A DNA stretch of 33,678 bases, taken from Thermoplasmatota archaeon. GTDB taxonomy: Archaea > Thermoplasmatota > E2 > DHVEG-1. The notes beneath the pieces were generated by a model, which was not told the DNA's origin, made no database searches, and saw nothing but the letters and a program-made list of their open reading frames with translations. Both the position numbers and the translations under genes were made by a program. The stretch spans positions 1 through 33,678 of the forward strand of contig JAFGPP010000005.1 in the NCBI GenBank assembly GCA_016936135.1, read 5' to 3'. Shown here one piece after another: positions 24,337-32,740 of this stretch. Position 1 is the first letter of the stretch. The number at the start of each line of letters is the position of its first letter.

Positions 24337-26103
24337 ATGGGCAAAACAATGATTCAGAAGATTTTCGAGAAACATTCCTCACAAAAGGCTGTTATTGATG
24401 AAATCATTGATGTTGATATTGATGTAAGAATCGCAAGAGATTTTGGGGGAGCAAATGTAGTAAAAAACCTAGAGGAATTTGATCTTCCAATTGAAAATCC
24501 CTCTAAAACCTATTTTACATTTGACTGTAACCCCGGGGGATGTGATCAAAAGTATGCGGCAAACCAACACATCTGCAGGATTTTTGCTCGTCAACATGGA
24601 ATTAAGGTTTTTGACATAAACAGTGGTATCGGAACTCATCTTGTCATCGATGAGGGAATTGCTAAGCCAGGATCAACGGTTGTATCAACCGATTCCCACG
24701 CAAATATACTAGGTGCATATGGTGCATTTGGTCAGGGAATGGGTGACAAAGATATTGCACACGCATGGGCTTATGGTAAAGTTTGGTTCAAGGTTCCGCC
24801 ATCTTTAAAAATATTGCTTGAGGGAAGGCCGTCCAAACATGCCTCGCCCAAGGATATTGCACTAAGGTTGCTGCAGCAATTTGGTGCAAACGGACTTTTA
24901 GGATACTCTGCAGAAATCTATGGTGAATATGTTGATAATTTATCGCTAGATGGACGCATTACAATTTCCTCTATGGCAACAGAGATGGGCGGAATTATTG
25001 TTTTATTCACCCCCCAAAAGAATGATTTAGTTGCCGATTCAGATGCAAGTTATGCTGATGTTATTAAAGTCGACATTAATGGGCTTGAACCTATGATTTC
25101 ACGTCCAGGTCATCCTGAAGATGTTGTAAGTGTTAAAGATGTGGAGGGTACTACTGTTGATTCAGGATTTATCGGATCTTGTACCAATGGTCGCATAGAA
25201 GATATGAAATCTGCTTCTAATGTATTAAAAAATAAAAAAGTGGCTCCCGGAAGGATTCTAAAAATTGTTCCCTCGACCGATTCAATCTGGAAACAATGTC
25301 TTGATAATGGCATAATTCAGATTTTCAAAAACTCAGGAGCCTTAGTAGGTTCTGCTGGATGTGCTGGTTGTGCTGCCGGTCAAATTGGTCAAACAGGAAA
25401 AGGTGAAGTAACAGTTTCTTCCGGAAACCGGAATTTTGTTGGAAAACAAGGCAGTGGTGACATCTACCTTGCTTCTCCAGAAACTGTCGCAACTTCTCTT
25501 GTGGCAGGCTATATAACTACAGCAAAATCGCTACCTGTAAAGCCGAAACCCGTTGAAATACAAACAAAAACATCATTTATTGAGAAAAAAAAATCTATAG
25601 TGATTAAACCTAAATTAGAAGTGAAAGGAAGAGCATGGGTAATAAAGAAAGACAACATTGATACAGATATGATTTTCCATAACCGGTATTTGTCAATTAC
25701 TGACATTAAGGAAATGGGGCAGTACACATTTGACAATCTAAAGGGATTTGAAAATTTCGCAAAAGAAGCAAAACCAGGTGACATTATTGTCACGGGGAAA
25801 AACTTCGGTTGCGGAAGTTCACGTCAGCAGGCTGTCGATTGTTTTAAATCCCTTGGAATAAGTGTAATAATTGCTGAATCTTTCGGTGCTATTTACGAGC
25901 GAAATGCGATAAATAATGCAATGCCGATCCTGATTGCACCTAACATCACCAGTCAAATTGATGAGATGGATACGTTAAATGTTGATTTTTCAACTGGCGA
26001 AATATTTGATCAGACCCAAGTTAAGAATTATTTTGCTAAGCCTTTTTCAAAGTCACAACTGGAAATATACAAAAGAGGTGGGTTACTAAATAATATTAGA
26101 TAG
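24337..26103 (+). CDS. Aconitase-family hydratase, fused large and small domains
   Basis: The 588-residue protein joins a LeuC-like catalytic part (residues about 1-410) to a LeuD-like swivel part (about 430-588). The iron-sulfur cysteines are Cys282 (GSCTNGR), Cys342 and Cys345 (GCAGCA). The swivel arginine is Arg496 in NFGCGSSRQQA. The segment NIDTDMIFHNRYLSIT is the family's substrate-loop region. Being 32 bp after ATP-citrate lyase, it is best read as aconitase interconverting citrate and isocitrate. Homoaconitase or isopropylmalate isomerase activity cannot be excluded from the motifs alone. The ATG at 24337 follows GGCGGGTG; a GTG at 24328 is in frame. Confidence 0.87.
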   Translation: MGKTMIQKIFEKHSSQKAVIDEIIDVDIDVRIARDFGGANVVKNLEEFDLPIENPSKTYFTFDCNPGGCDQKYAANQHICRIFARQHGIKVFDINSGIGTHLVIDEGIAKPGSTVVSTDSHANILGAYGAFGQGMGDKDIAHAWAYGKVWFKVPPSLKILLEGRPSKHASPKDIALRLLQQFGANGLLGYSAEIYGEYVDNLSLDGRITISSMATEMGGIIVLFTPQKNDLVADSDASYADVIKVDINGLEPMISRPGHPEDVVSVKDVEGTTVDSGFIGSCTNGRIEDMKSASNVLKNKKVAPGRILKIVPSTDSIWKQCLDNGIIQIFKNSGALVGSAGCAGCAAGQIGQTGKGEVTVSSGNRNFVGKQGSGDIYLASPETVATSLVAGYITTAKSLPVKPKPVEIQTKTSFIEKKKSIVIKPKLEVKGRAWVIKKDNIDTDMIFHNRYLSITDIKEMGQYTFDNLKGFENFAKEAKPGDIIVTGKNFGCGSSRQQAVDCFKSLGISVIIAESFGAIYERNAINNAMPILIAPNITSQIDEMDTLNVDFSTGEIFDQTQVKNYFAKPFSKSQLEIYKRGGLLNNIR

Positions 26104-26196
26104 TCGCATAATAATTTAACAATAACTTAGATAATTTTATAAAAATAATCTCGAGTATTCAATAATGTTTAAATAGGCATTATTATTATTTTAATT

Positions 26197-27873
26197 GTGA
26201 GAATTAAAATTATGCGGAGGAAAAGTAACTGGCAAATTTTAGTTGTAATGGCGCTGTTAGTATCGTTATCTTTTGGTACTATTTACACAGTAAAAAGTAG
26301 TAATGAGTTCTACCAACAAATATCGCCTGAAAATAAATTATTTGATAATAACTTGCTAATAAACCCAATAATTTACCCGTATTCTATACCGGCCACGTTA
26401 AATGATAAATCAAATTTTCAAATTGATAATGATAAAATTATATACAACGTCGCAACTGATGTACTCCAGGTCAGCGATGGTTACATTCTTACAGGTTATA
26501 CAGGTTTTCTAGATTTTGGATATAATTTAGATTATTATTTTGAATTAGTACTAATCAAAACTGATTTTGAAGGAAATAAACTTTGGGAAAGAACTTTTCA
26601 ATATCCAAATTCTAAATGGACATCTGGTATATCAATTCATAAAACCTCAGATGGGGGATTTGCTGTTGGTGGATATATTGTCTATGAACTAGGATACAAT
26701 GCCTTATTATTGAAAACAGATAAAAATGGAAATACCGAATGGTATAAAACCTATGATGCAGACGATGCTTTCCTATGTTGTTCTATGAAACAGACCAAAG
26801 ATAATGGTTATATTCTGTCAGGATTGGGTATTAAATCAATTAACGATGATGAAAGTTTGATAGTCACAGTACTTTTGAAAATAGATGAACAGGGAAATGA
26901 AGAATGGCGTAGAAATTTTGATTTTTTTAATTATACCATGGGATATGATGTACATCAGACTTCTGATGAAGGTTTTATTTTAACTGGTCAAGGAAGTGAG
27001 GGTGGTTTAAAAACTCCTATGAAAGGCTTTATGATATTAATGAAGACCGATAAAAATGGCAATGAAGAGTGGCATAAGACTTACAATTATCATGAGCTGA
27101 GCAATGGCTTAAGCGTGAAACAAACCAATGATGATGGATTTATCATTACCGGATATTCATATGATACAGATCAATACACTGCCCCAGACAAACAAATGTT
27201 ATTACTTCTGAAAACTGATTGCCTTGGAAAGGAGGAGTGGGTCAAATTCTTTAATTTTAATGATTCAGGATGTGGTAGTTCTTTACTAATTTGTCTTGAT
27301 TCTGGATTTATTATTGCTGGAGATTCCGATTCAAAAGGATTAATCCTTAAAACTGATGAGAATGGAAACGAAGAATGGCGCAGAATCTTCCAAGGGTTAG
27401 GAAATGCAGGATTCACAAAATTAAAAGAAACTTCTGACAAAGGTTACATATTAACTGGTGCAACATATTCAACTCCAGAACAGGGATACCCCAAACTTCT
27501 AATGTATCTAGTAAAAACCAGTGCGTCTGGACATGAAGAGTGGAGCAAAATATTTCCAGAAATTGGAGAAGAATCCGAGATCTCTATTACTATTAAGAAG
27601 GATTCTATAATTATTGGAAATATCGGGGAAAATACACTATATGATGTAAATGCTGCAATTAAGATAACTGGGGGATTTTTAAATAAAATCAATAAAAATA
27701 TAGTCTCTAGTATCAGCACCGTTCCATCTGGAGAAACATCAACAATAGACATGCCAAAATTATTTGGTTTTGGCCGCATTGAAATAGCTGTTATTGCATA
27801 TGCATCAAATGCCCCGATGGTTTCAAAATCCGCAAATGGATTGCAATTTTTTTCATGGACATTTCTATCTTGA
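26197..27873 (+). CDS. Secreted seven-repeat beta-propeller-like protein
   Basis: This is a 558-residue protein with a basic N-terminus followed by a hydrophobic segment (about residues 12-33), consistent with a signal peptide or anchor. About seven repeats of roughly 50 residues follow. Each has a TSDGGFxxxGY-type strand and ends in KTDKNGNEEWxKTF-like sequence, which fits a seven-bladed propeller. The last 110 residues form a separate domain ending in FSWTFL. Such repeats occur in surface proteins of archaea and bacteria, but no enzymatic role is visible. A TATA-like GTTTAAATA at 26167-26175 predicts transcription starting at the GTG 26197, so the mRNA may be leaderless. The ATG at 26212 is the alternative start. 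The 3' end overlaps the convergent ABC permease gene by 9 bp. Confidence 0.8.
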   Translation: MRIKIMRRKSNWQILVVMALLVSLSFGTIYTVKSSNEFYQQISPENKLFDNNLLINPIIYPYSIPATLNDKSNFQIDNDKIIYNVATDVLQVSDGYILTGYTGFLDFGYNLDYYFELVLIKTDFEGNKLWERTFQYPNSKWTSGISIHKTSDGGFAVGGYIVYELGYNALLLKTDKNGNTEWYKTYDADDAFLCCSMKQTKDNGYILSGLGIKSINDDESLIVTVLLKIDEQGNEEWRRNFDFFNYTMGYDVHQTSDEGFILTGQGSEGGLKTPMKGFMILMKTDKNGNEEWHKTYNYHELSNGLSVKQTNDDGFIITGYSYDTDQYTAPDKQMLLLLKTDCLGKEEWVKFFNFNDSGCGSSLLICLDSGFIIAGDSDSKGLILKTDENGNEEWRRIFQGLGNAGFTKLKETSDKGYILTGATYSTPEQGYPKLLMYLVKTSASGHEEWSKIFPEIGEESEISITIKKDSIIIGNIGENTLYDVNAAIKITGGFLNKINKNIVSSISTVPSGETSTIDMPKLFGFGRIEIAVIAYASNAPMVSKSANGLQFFSWTFLS

Positions 27874-29154
27874 ACGATAGTGTTTTCTCAAATCAGCAAA
27901 TTTCTTCAGACGTATACTTCCAGTGAGTAGTTTATCAGTTTTGAACACCCAAACTACGATACTAATAGTAACAATTGCAAATACTGTTACATATATTATA
28001 CCTGAAACAACTAAAAGATAATCATTGAAAATCAGTGCACGTGCAGCCATCATCGGATGAGAAAACGGTATTGCAAAAACAAGTGCTTTCAAAGCCAATG
28101 GAAGTGTGTCAAAATCTGCAAACATCGTAAAAAACATCGGAACAAGAGCAAGCATGGTAATTGGAAAAGTAAGAGTCTGTGCACTTTTGTAATTTTTTGC
28201 AAGTGTTCCCAGCAACATACATAGAGCTAATGCAGAAATTAACGCAACAAACAATGAAATTCCCATTAGAACAAAATCATCTGATGTAAGGGCCAGACCA
28301 AAATCCGCAAGGTTTAACTCTTGTACTGAAAAATTTAACCCTGAGAAATATCGGCTCATACCAACCATATAAATTATTGCAAAAATCAAACCAACAACCG
28401 CACTTGCTACAATTTTTCCTGTAACAATACTTGTTCTTTTGACAGGAAGTGTTAGCAATGTTTCAAGGGTTTTATTTTCTTTTTCCATTGCCATTGATGA
28501 AATAACCATACTGCCTGCAACAATAATTATCATCATCATTACAATTGGAAATAGGAATGATTGAGTAGAAAGCAATCCAATTATTATCCCGGGAGAAAGT
28601 CTATTGAATTCTTTTCCCTTGAAATAAGTTGTATCTATTTTATTAGAAGGATTCAGGGCAATGGTTGCATTTATTGTTGAATTTTCTTCAATTAAACTTT
28701 TGGAAATCTCATAATTTATTGAACCTATTAATTGTTCAACAGTCTCAGAAGAGATGGAATCCATTATTCCTGCTCCCTTCATTATCCAATATACCTCTAT
28801 TTCGCCCATTTTATTATTATGAATGTTTTTCGAAAAGTTCTGTGTTATTACTATTAGTGCCATACCGTCATTTTCACCAATTTGTTCTAATCCAATACTT
28901 TTATCATTAATATTTGTAGAGTTAAAAACAACTTCAGAACGATTATCTATAATTGAAACTGCAAGAGTAACAAGATCTCCAGTATCTTGGACAATATATC
29001 CAATTACAGGTTTTTCTTCTAGTTCCTCCTGTATTCCCTCCATAGAAGTTCCAATTGAACCGAAAATAAAAGCCATCACAACAATGGGAATAATCGTTGC
29101 TGGTGTCAGCAATTCCTTTATTTCTTTTTTTATAATGTTATTTAAGGATTTCAT
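27865..29154 (-). CDS. ABC-2 type transporter permease (NatB/YhaP-like)
   Basis: This is a 429-residue permease. A first membrane segment lies near residues 15-32, followed by a large extracytoplasmic region (about 33-180). Five or six further segments start near the residues SFLFPIVMMMIIIVAG, including the MAMEKENKTLETLLTLPVKR loop that is typical of the ABC-2 exporter family (NatB). The ATG overlaps the upstream ATPase stop as ATGA, so the two subunits are made together. Family members export sodium, antibiotics or lipids, and the substrate here cannot be read from the sequence. Confidence 0.88.
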   Translation of the reverse strand: MKSLNNIIKKEIKELLTPATIIPIVVMAFIFGSIGTSMEGIQEELEEKPVIGYIVQDTGDLVTLAVSIIDNRSEVVFNSTNINDKSIGLEQIGENDGMALIVITQNFSKNIHNNKMGEIEVYWIMKGAGIMDSISSETVEQLIGSINYEISKSLIEENSTINATIALNPSNKIDTTYFKGKEFNRLSPGIIIGLLSTQSFLFPIVMMMIIIVAGSMVISSMAMEKENKTLETLLTLPVKRTSIVTGKIVASAVVGLIFAIIYMVGMSRYFSGLNFSVQELNLADFGLALTSDDFVLMGISLFVALISALALCMLLGTLAKNYKSAQTLTFPITMLALVPMFFTMFADFDTLPLALKALVFAIPFSHPMMAARALIFNDYLLVVSGIIYVTVFAIVTISIVVWVFKTDKLLTGSIRLKKFADLRKHYRSR

Positions 29155-29864
29155 TGCACCACCTTTGTAAAAACTTCCTCGATATTTGATGCATTGTATT
29201 TTTCCATCAATTGCTTGGGTCGACCCCTTTCCACAATAATACCATCTGAGATAAGGGCAATTCTATCACATAAATATTCAACTTCAAGCATGTTGTGTGA
29301 TGAAAGTAAAACTGTTGTTCCGGCCCTAGTAATGTCCTTAATAATTTTTCTTATTTCTTGTGCATTTATTACGTCTAAGCCAGAAGTAGGTTCATCAAGT
29401 ATTGCAAGACGAGGGTCTGTCATCAATGCTCTTCCAACCAAAAGACGTCTTTTCATTCCTTTACTGTAAGTATCCACCTTGTCATCAATTCTATCTTCCA
29501 AATCGGCAATTGTTATTCCTTTTTCAATCATTTCTTTTGTGTTTTTATAAGTAAAAAAATTGGCAATAAATGTTAGGTAAGCCCTACCTGTAAGATTTTT
29601 GTAAGCACCTGCATCTTCCGGAAGATAGCTTATGAGCTTTCTGACCTCCTCTGGATTTTTCTTTACATCGTATTCAAGTACTTTAACGGATCCAGACGTT
29701 ATCTGCAATAAAGTGGAAATAACTCTTAGTGCTGTTGTTTTACCAGCACCGTTCGGACCAATTAGACCAAAAATTTCACCTTGGTCGATATTAAAGCTTA
29801 TTCCTTTAATGGCTTGAATCGCACCATAATCTTTAACTAAATTATTTACCTCAACAGTATGCAT
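29151..29864 (-). CDS. ABC transporter ATP-binding protein (NatA-like)
   Basis: This is a 237-residue ABC ATPase. It has Walker A GPNGAGKTT, the ABC signature YSKGMKRRLLVGRAL, Walker B LAILDEPTSG and the switch His in LLSSHNM. The C-terminal part (RGRPKQLMEKYNASNIEEVF) is like NatA/CcmA-type exporter subunits. The ATG at 29864 has a GGTGTGG-type ribosome site; a GTG at 29873 is in frame. The UPF0145 gene ends 14 bp upstream, placing the transporter at the downstream end of the minus-strand cluster. Confidence 0.92.
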   Translation of the reverse strand: MHTVEVNNLVKDYGAIQAIKGISFNIDQGEIFGLIGPNGAGKTTALRVISTLLQITSGSVKVLEYDVKKNPEEVRKLISYLPEDAGAYKNLTGRAYLTFIANFFTYKNTKEMIEKGITIADLEDRIDDKVDTYSKGMKRRLLVGRALMTDPRLAILDEPTSGLDVINAQEIRKIIKDITRAGTTVLLSSHNMLEVEYLCDRIALISDGIIVERGRPKQLMEKYNASNIEEVFTKVVQ

Positions 29865-29878
29865 TATTACCACACCAT

Positions 29879-30193
29879 TTAATGAGTTTTAACAGCAGTT
29901 CCAAAAGCAATTATTTCTGCTGCTCCATGCATTGTTTGAGCTGTTGCATATCTCATACCAACAATTGCATCAGCTCCCAGCTTTTTTGCATCTTTAATCA
30001 TACGTTCCATGGCAGTTCGCCTTGATTCCTCCATAAGTTCAGTATATGCCTTTGCCTCTCCACCAACTACAGTTCTTAATCCTGCACCGATATCTTTTCC
30101 TATGTGTTTTGTTTGTACGCAACTTCCAAAAACAACTCCTAGAACCTCTTTTATTTCCCTACCTGGTAGATTCTCTGTTGTGGCAACCATCAT
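29879..30193 (-). CDS. UPF0145/YbjQ family protein, copy 1
   Basis: This is a 104-residue protein of the YbjQ (UPF0145) family. These are small soluble proteins, known from structures of relatives to form ring-like oligomers; their biochemical role is unresolved. The family marks are VGGEAKAYTELMEESRRTA, KKLGADAIVGMRYAT and the C-terminal AEIIAFGTAVK. It is clearly homologous to the second copy at 32178-32492. Tandem starts ATGATG follow GAGGGAAGA. It lies between a zinc-ribbon protein and the ABC exporter, on the same strand. Confidence 0.9.
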   Translation of the reverse strand: MMVATTENLPGREIKEVLGVVFGSCVQTKHIGKDIGAGLRTVVGGEAKAYTELMEESRRTAMERMIKDAKKLGADAIVGMRYATAQTMHGAAEIIAFGTAVKTH

Positions 30194-30211
30194 GATTCTT
30201 CCCTCTCTACG

Positions 30212-30382
30212 TTAAATCTTATTTTGTTTTTTAAGGTATTCTTTCCTTATCTCCTCTGCCATTTTTCCGTCTTCGACAATCAGGGGACCGATATAACCGC
30301 AATCCCTACACTCCCATTTAGACCAAATCTGGGGAAGAACCCATTCAACGTTTGTAGATCCACATTTTGGGCAAAACTTCAT
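30212..30382 (-). CDS. Small zinc-ribbon protein
   Basis: This is a 56-residue protein with a complete zinc ribbon: Cys4, Cys7, Cys25 and Cys28 (FCPKCG and ECRDCG). A short helical tail ends in lysines. The frame is open 18 codons further upstream within the preceding gene, but the ATG at 30382 has GGGTGA just before it and was preferred. Stand-alone ribbons of this type may bind nucleic acid or a protein partner; the function is unknown. It starts 4 bp after the upstream gene. Confidence 0.75.
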   Translation of the reverse strand: MKFCPKCGSTNVEWVLPQIWSKWECRDCGYIGPLIVEDGKMAEEIRKEYLKKQNKI

Positions 30383-30386
30383 TTTA

Positions 30387-30611
30387 TCACCCGTATTCAT
30401 ATCCGCATTTTGCACAACGATAAGTTTTACCATCAAATCTGAGTTTTTCGCTTCCGCATTTCACGCAATTTCCCAGAACTCTTTCTTCTAGAGCCCTAAT
30501 ACGATTTAGTTCGCGTTCTGCTAGTTGTGAAAGGTTTATCCATGCATTGTCCTTCCACCATTTCCATATATCTTCATTAAGCGTAATTGTCACTTTTTTC
30601 ATTTTTTTCAC
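30387..30611 (-). CDS. Ribbon-helix-helix-like protein fused to a zinc ribbon
   Basis: This is a 74-residue protein. Residues 5-45 (KKVTITLNEDIWKWWKDNA, then a helix with LSQLAERELNRI) look like a ribbon-helix-helix DNA-binding unit: one strand followed by two helices. Residues 49-69 form a zinc ribbon with Cys49, Cys52, Cys66 and Cys69. The GTG start at 30611 overlaps the upstream stop as GTGA; an ATG at 30602 is an alternative. It is the only plausible DNA-binding protein of the cluster and could regulate it. The tryptophan-rich helix 1 is unusual for this fold, so a non-DNA role remains possible. Confidence 0.7.
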   Translation of the reverse strand: MKKMKKVTITLNEDIWKWWKDNAWINLSQLAERELNRIRALEERVLGNCVKCGSEKLRFDGKTYRCAKCGYEYG

Positions 30612-31960
30612 TCAATTTCATAATTTGTCATCCAGGTAGCAATGTCCTCAATTACATCTTCCCAAACATTGCTGAAATTAAGATATTCCTCTGGGTTTGG
30701 TGTCCCACTACCAGATATGAATAAATGATTTAATGTTGGATAACTTTTCATTGTTACATTTTCATTTGTTGCTAAAGCAATTTGCCATAGGTTATAATCT
30801 TGCATTGTAACCTGATAATCCCTTTCCCCTTGCAAAAAGAACATCGGCAAAGTTAGGTTTTTAGCAGTTGCTACTTGATTGTATGTTAAGAGATATTCCC
30901 AGTATGCCTTGTAAGCGCCAAGTATTAATTCCCCTTCCTGAATTGTCAGGTTTTTTATCTTATCTACTTGTTGTCTTGTTGAATTTATAACAATGGAATC
31001 GTTTTCATCAATTTCTCCATCAAGGGATGAAAGATATATCGTTTGGTTAAGCCAAAGATCTTCTAAATTTCTTGCAGGTGCTGCCAAAAGAATTATGCCG
31101 CTGAGTTGAGGATGTTGCTCGGCAATTTTTGGCGCCATCATAGCTCCTAGACTGTGACCTGCTAGATAGATTTTTTCTGAGTTAACTTTCTCAAGGTTTT
31201 CCAGATAGGAAATTGCAGCAATTGCGTCATCAATAACCTCTTCCTTAGGAGTTAGATTTGTTAATTGAGCCATTTCGTTTTGGTAATGTTTTGTTCTTTT
31301 ATCATATCTTAAAACCGCATAGCCATTTGAAGCAAGTCCCCAAGCAATGTCCTTAAACGGTTTATTTGGACCAATTGTTTCGTCTCTATCATTAGGTCCT
31401 GAGCCGTGGACAAGTACAACCGCAGGAAAAGGACCCTGACCTTTTGGAACAGATAATGTTGCAGGTAGTTGCCAAGGTTGTTGCCCGATTATAACCTCTT
31501 CTTCATCAAATAAATTTGTATTTGCATAACTGGGAGTTTGGTATTCATCAGATCTATCAGTTTGTACAAACCACAGTCCCCAAATTTGTTTTTTGGAATC
31601 AAATACGAATTTGATATCAAAATAGCCTTGTATAGAGAAATTACATGTGACAAATACCAAATCGTAACCAGAATCATTTTCAGTTATTGATTTTACAATG
31701 CCATCGAATTCACCATATTGTGTAATTACACCGTTCCAAACTTCTTCAAGTTGCTGAAGGGACAGTGCATTTTTCATTTCGGAATTAAAAAGACTGTAAA
31801 CCTCTGTGTAGTTACCATTACTTAAATGAATCGTGGCATCTAGAGCAATTTCTTCAATATCTTTTTCAGGTGGAGATGCTTCTTGCTCTACACAACCTGA
31901 GAAAATACTACCGACAATAATTAGACAGGAAATTATCAAGAGTTGGTTTTTTATTTTCAT
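30608..31960 (-). CDS. Lipoprotein alpha/beta hydrolase with DUF3887-like N-domain
   Basis: This is a 450-residue protein exported by a signal peptide ending in a lipobox, FSGC, with Cys23 as the likely lipidation site. Residues about 35-150 resemble the DUF3887 domain found before secreted hydrolases. The C-terminal half is an alpha/beta hydrolase: VVLVHGSGPNDRDE oxyanion region, nucleophile Ser270 in GHSLG, an acid in FFLQGERDYQVT and a His in YPTLNHLF. It is probably an extracytoplasmic esterase or peptidase-like enzyme of unknown substrate. The ATG at 31960 follows GAGGGAT; a GTG at 31972 is in frame. Confidence 0.88.
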   Translation of the reverse strand: MKIKNQLLIISCLIIVGSIFSGCVEQEASPPEKDIEEIALDATIHLSNGNYTEVYSLFNSEMKNALSLQQLEEVWNGVITQYGEFDGIVKSITENDSGYDLVFVTCNFSIQGYFDIKFVFDSKKQIWGLWFVQTDRSDEYQTPSYANTNLFDEEEVIIGQQPWQLPATLSVPKGQGPFPAVVLVHGSGPNDRDETIGPNKPFKDIAWGLASNGYAVLRYDKRTKHYQNEMAQLTNLTPKEEVIDDAIAAISYLENLEKVNSEKIYLAGHSLGAMMAPKIAEQHPQLSGIILLAAPARNLEDLWLNQTIYLSSLDGEIDENDSIVINSTRQQVDKIKNLTIQEGELILGAYKAYWEYLLTYNQVATAKNLTLPMFFLQGERDYQVTMQDYNLWQIALATNENVTMKSYPTLNHLFISGSGTPNPEEYLNFSNVWEDVIEDIATWMTNYEIE

Positions 31961-31984
31961 TTTATCCCTCACAAATTTTGGAAA

Positions 31985-32173
31985 TTAACCAAGAGTTATT
32001 ACAAACCCCGTAATAATTATAATGGTTCCGACCACTAAAGATATGATTGCCTTTACTGTAGCATTCCCTGGCAAATTAATGAGTCTCTCAATTTTTGGAT
32101 TTAATAGTGTACCAATCCCCGGGAGGAAAATGATTCCTCCTGCAATTATTAAAATTAAATTTGGAATTGCCAT
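31985..32173 (-). CDS. Small two-segment membrane protein
   Basis: This is a 62-residue protein with two hydrophobic segments, residues about 3-22 and 40-61, joined by a short polar loop (NPKIERLINLPGNAT). I do not recognise the family. It starts 4 bp after the second UPF0145 gene and precedes the lipoprotein hydrolase, so it belongs to the same transcript. It may form part of a membrane complex with its neighbours, which is inference from position only. Confidence 0.6.
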   Translation of the reverse strand: MAIPNLILIIAGGIIFLPGIGTLLNPKIERLINLPGNATVKAIISLVVGTIIIITGFVITLG

Positions 32174-32177
32174 TTAT

Positions 32178-32492
32178 CTATCTAAGTTTCACAGCGGTTC
32201 CATATGCAAGAATTTCTGCAGCCCCGCCCATGATTGCAGAGGTCATGAATCTTATGTTAATTACCGCATCCGCACCTAGCTTTTCAGCTTTGTCCTTCAT
32301 CCTTTTTAGGGCGACTTCTCTTGATTCTGCAAGCATTTCTGTGTATTCCTTGATTTCGCCACCTACCATATGTCTGAAACCTGCCTTTATATCCTTTCCA
32401 ATACTTTTTGCCTGAATGGTATTACCTCTTACTAGTCCTAGTATTTGAGAAATTTCTTTACCTGTTACAAAATCTGTATTTACAAGTATCAT
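32178..32492 (-). CDS. UPF0145/YbjQ family protein, copy 2
   Basis: This 104-residue YbjQ-family protein is a paralogue of the copy at 29879-30193 with the same length. The shared blocks are SIGKDIKAGFRHMVGGEIKEYTEM (read against HIGKDIGAGLRTVVGG), KLGADAVINIRF and AAEILAYGTAVK. About half the residues are identical by eye. The start ATG overlaps the upstream membrane-protein stop as ATGA. Two differing copies in one operon suggest a hetero-oligomer or two partner-specific versions. Confidence 0.9.
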   Translation of the reverse strand: MILVNTDFVTGKEISQILGLVRGNTIQAKSIGKDIKAGFRHMVGGEIKEYTEMLAESREVALKRMKDKAEKLGADAVINIRFMTSAIMGGAAEILAYGTAVKLR

Positions 32493-32728
32493 GGCTCTAA
32501 TTCCTCCTTTTCAATTTCATCCATCATTTTTTTTGTGTCTCTTCTCTGTTCTATTATAATTGAAATTATCAGAACTACAATTCCCACAAAAATTAGACCG
32601 AGGAAAAATCCCGAAAGAAAATCTAATGCTTCCAATAGTTCCTCAAACCCAAGGTATAGTCCATATGCGATTAGAAGGATTATACCTCCTACAAAGAGTA
32701 TCATTCCTATTGTTTTTCCATTACTCAT
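32489..32728 (-). CDS. Small membrane protein with charged tail
   Basis: This is a 79-residue protein with two hydrophobic segments, about residues 7-25 and 38-60, and a charged C-terminal tail (EQRRDTKKMMDEIEKEELEP). GGAGGT precedes the ATG at 32728. No family is recognised. The tail is suited to contacts with a cytoplasmic partner, such as the UPF0145 protein whose gene overlaps by 4 bp. Confidence 0.65.
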   Translation of the reverse strand: MSNGKTIGMILFVGGIILLIAYGLYLGFEELLEALDFLSGFFLGLIFVGIVVLIISIIIEQRRDTKKMMDEIEKEELEP

Positions 32729-32740
32729 TTTTTACCTCCA

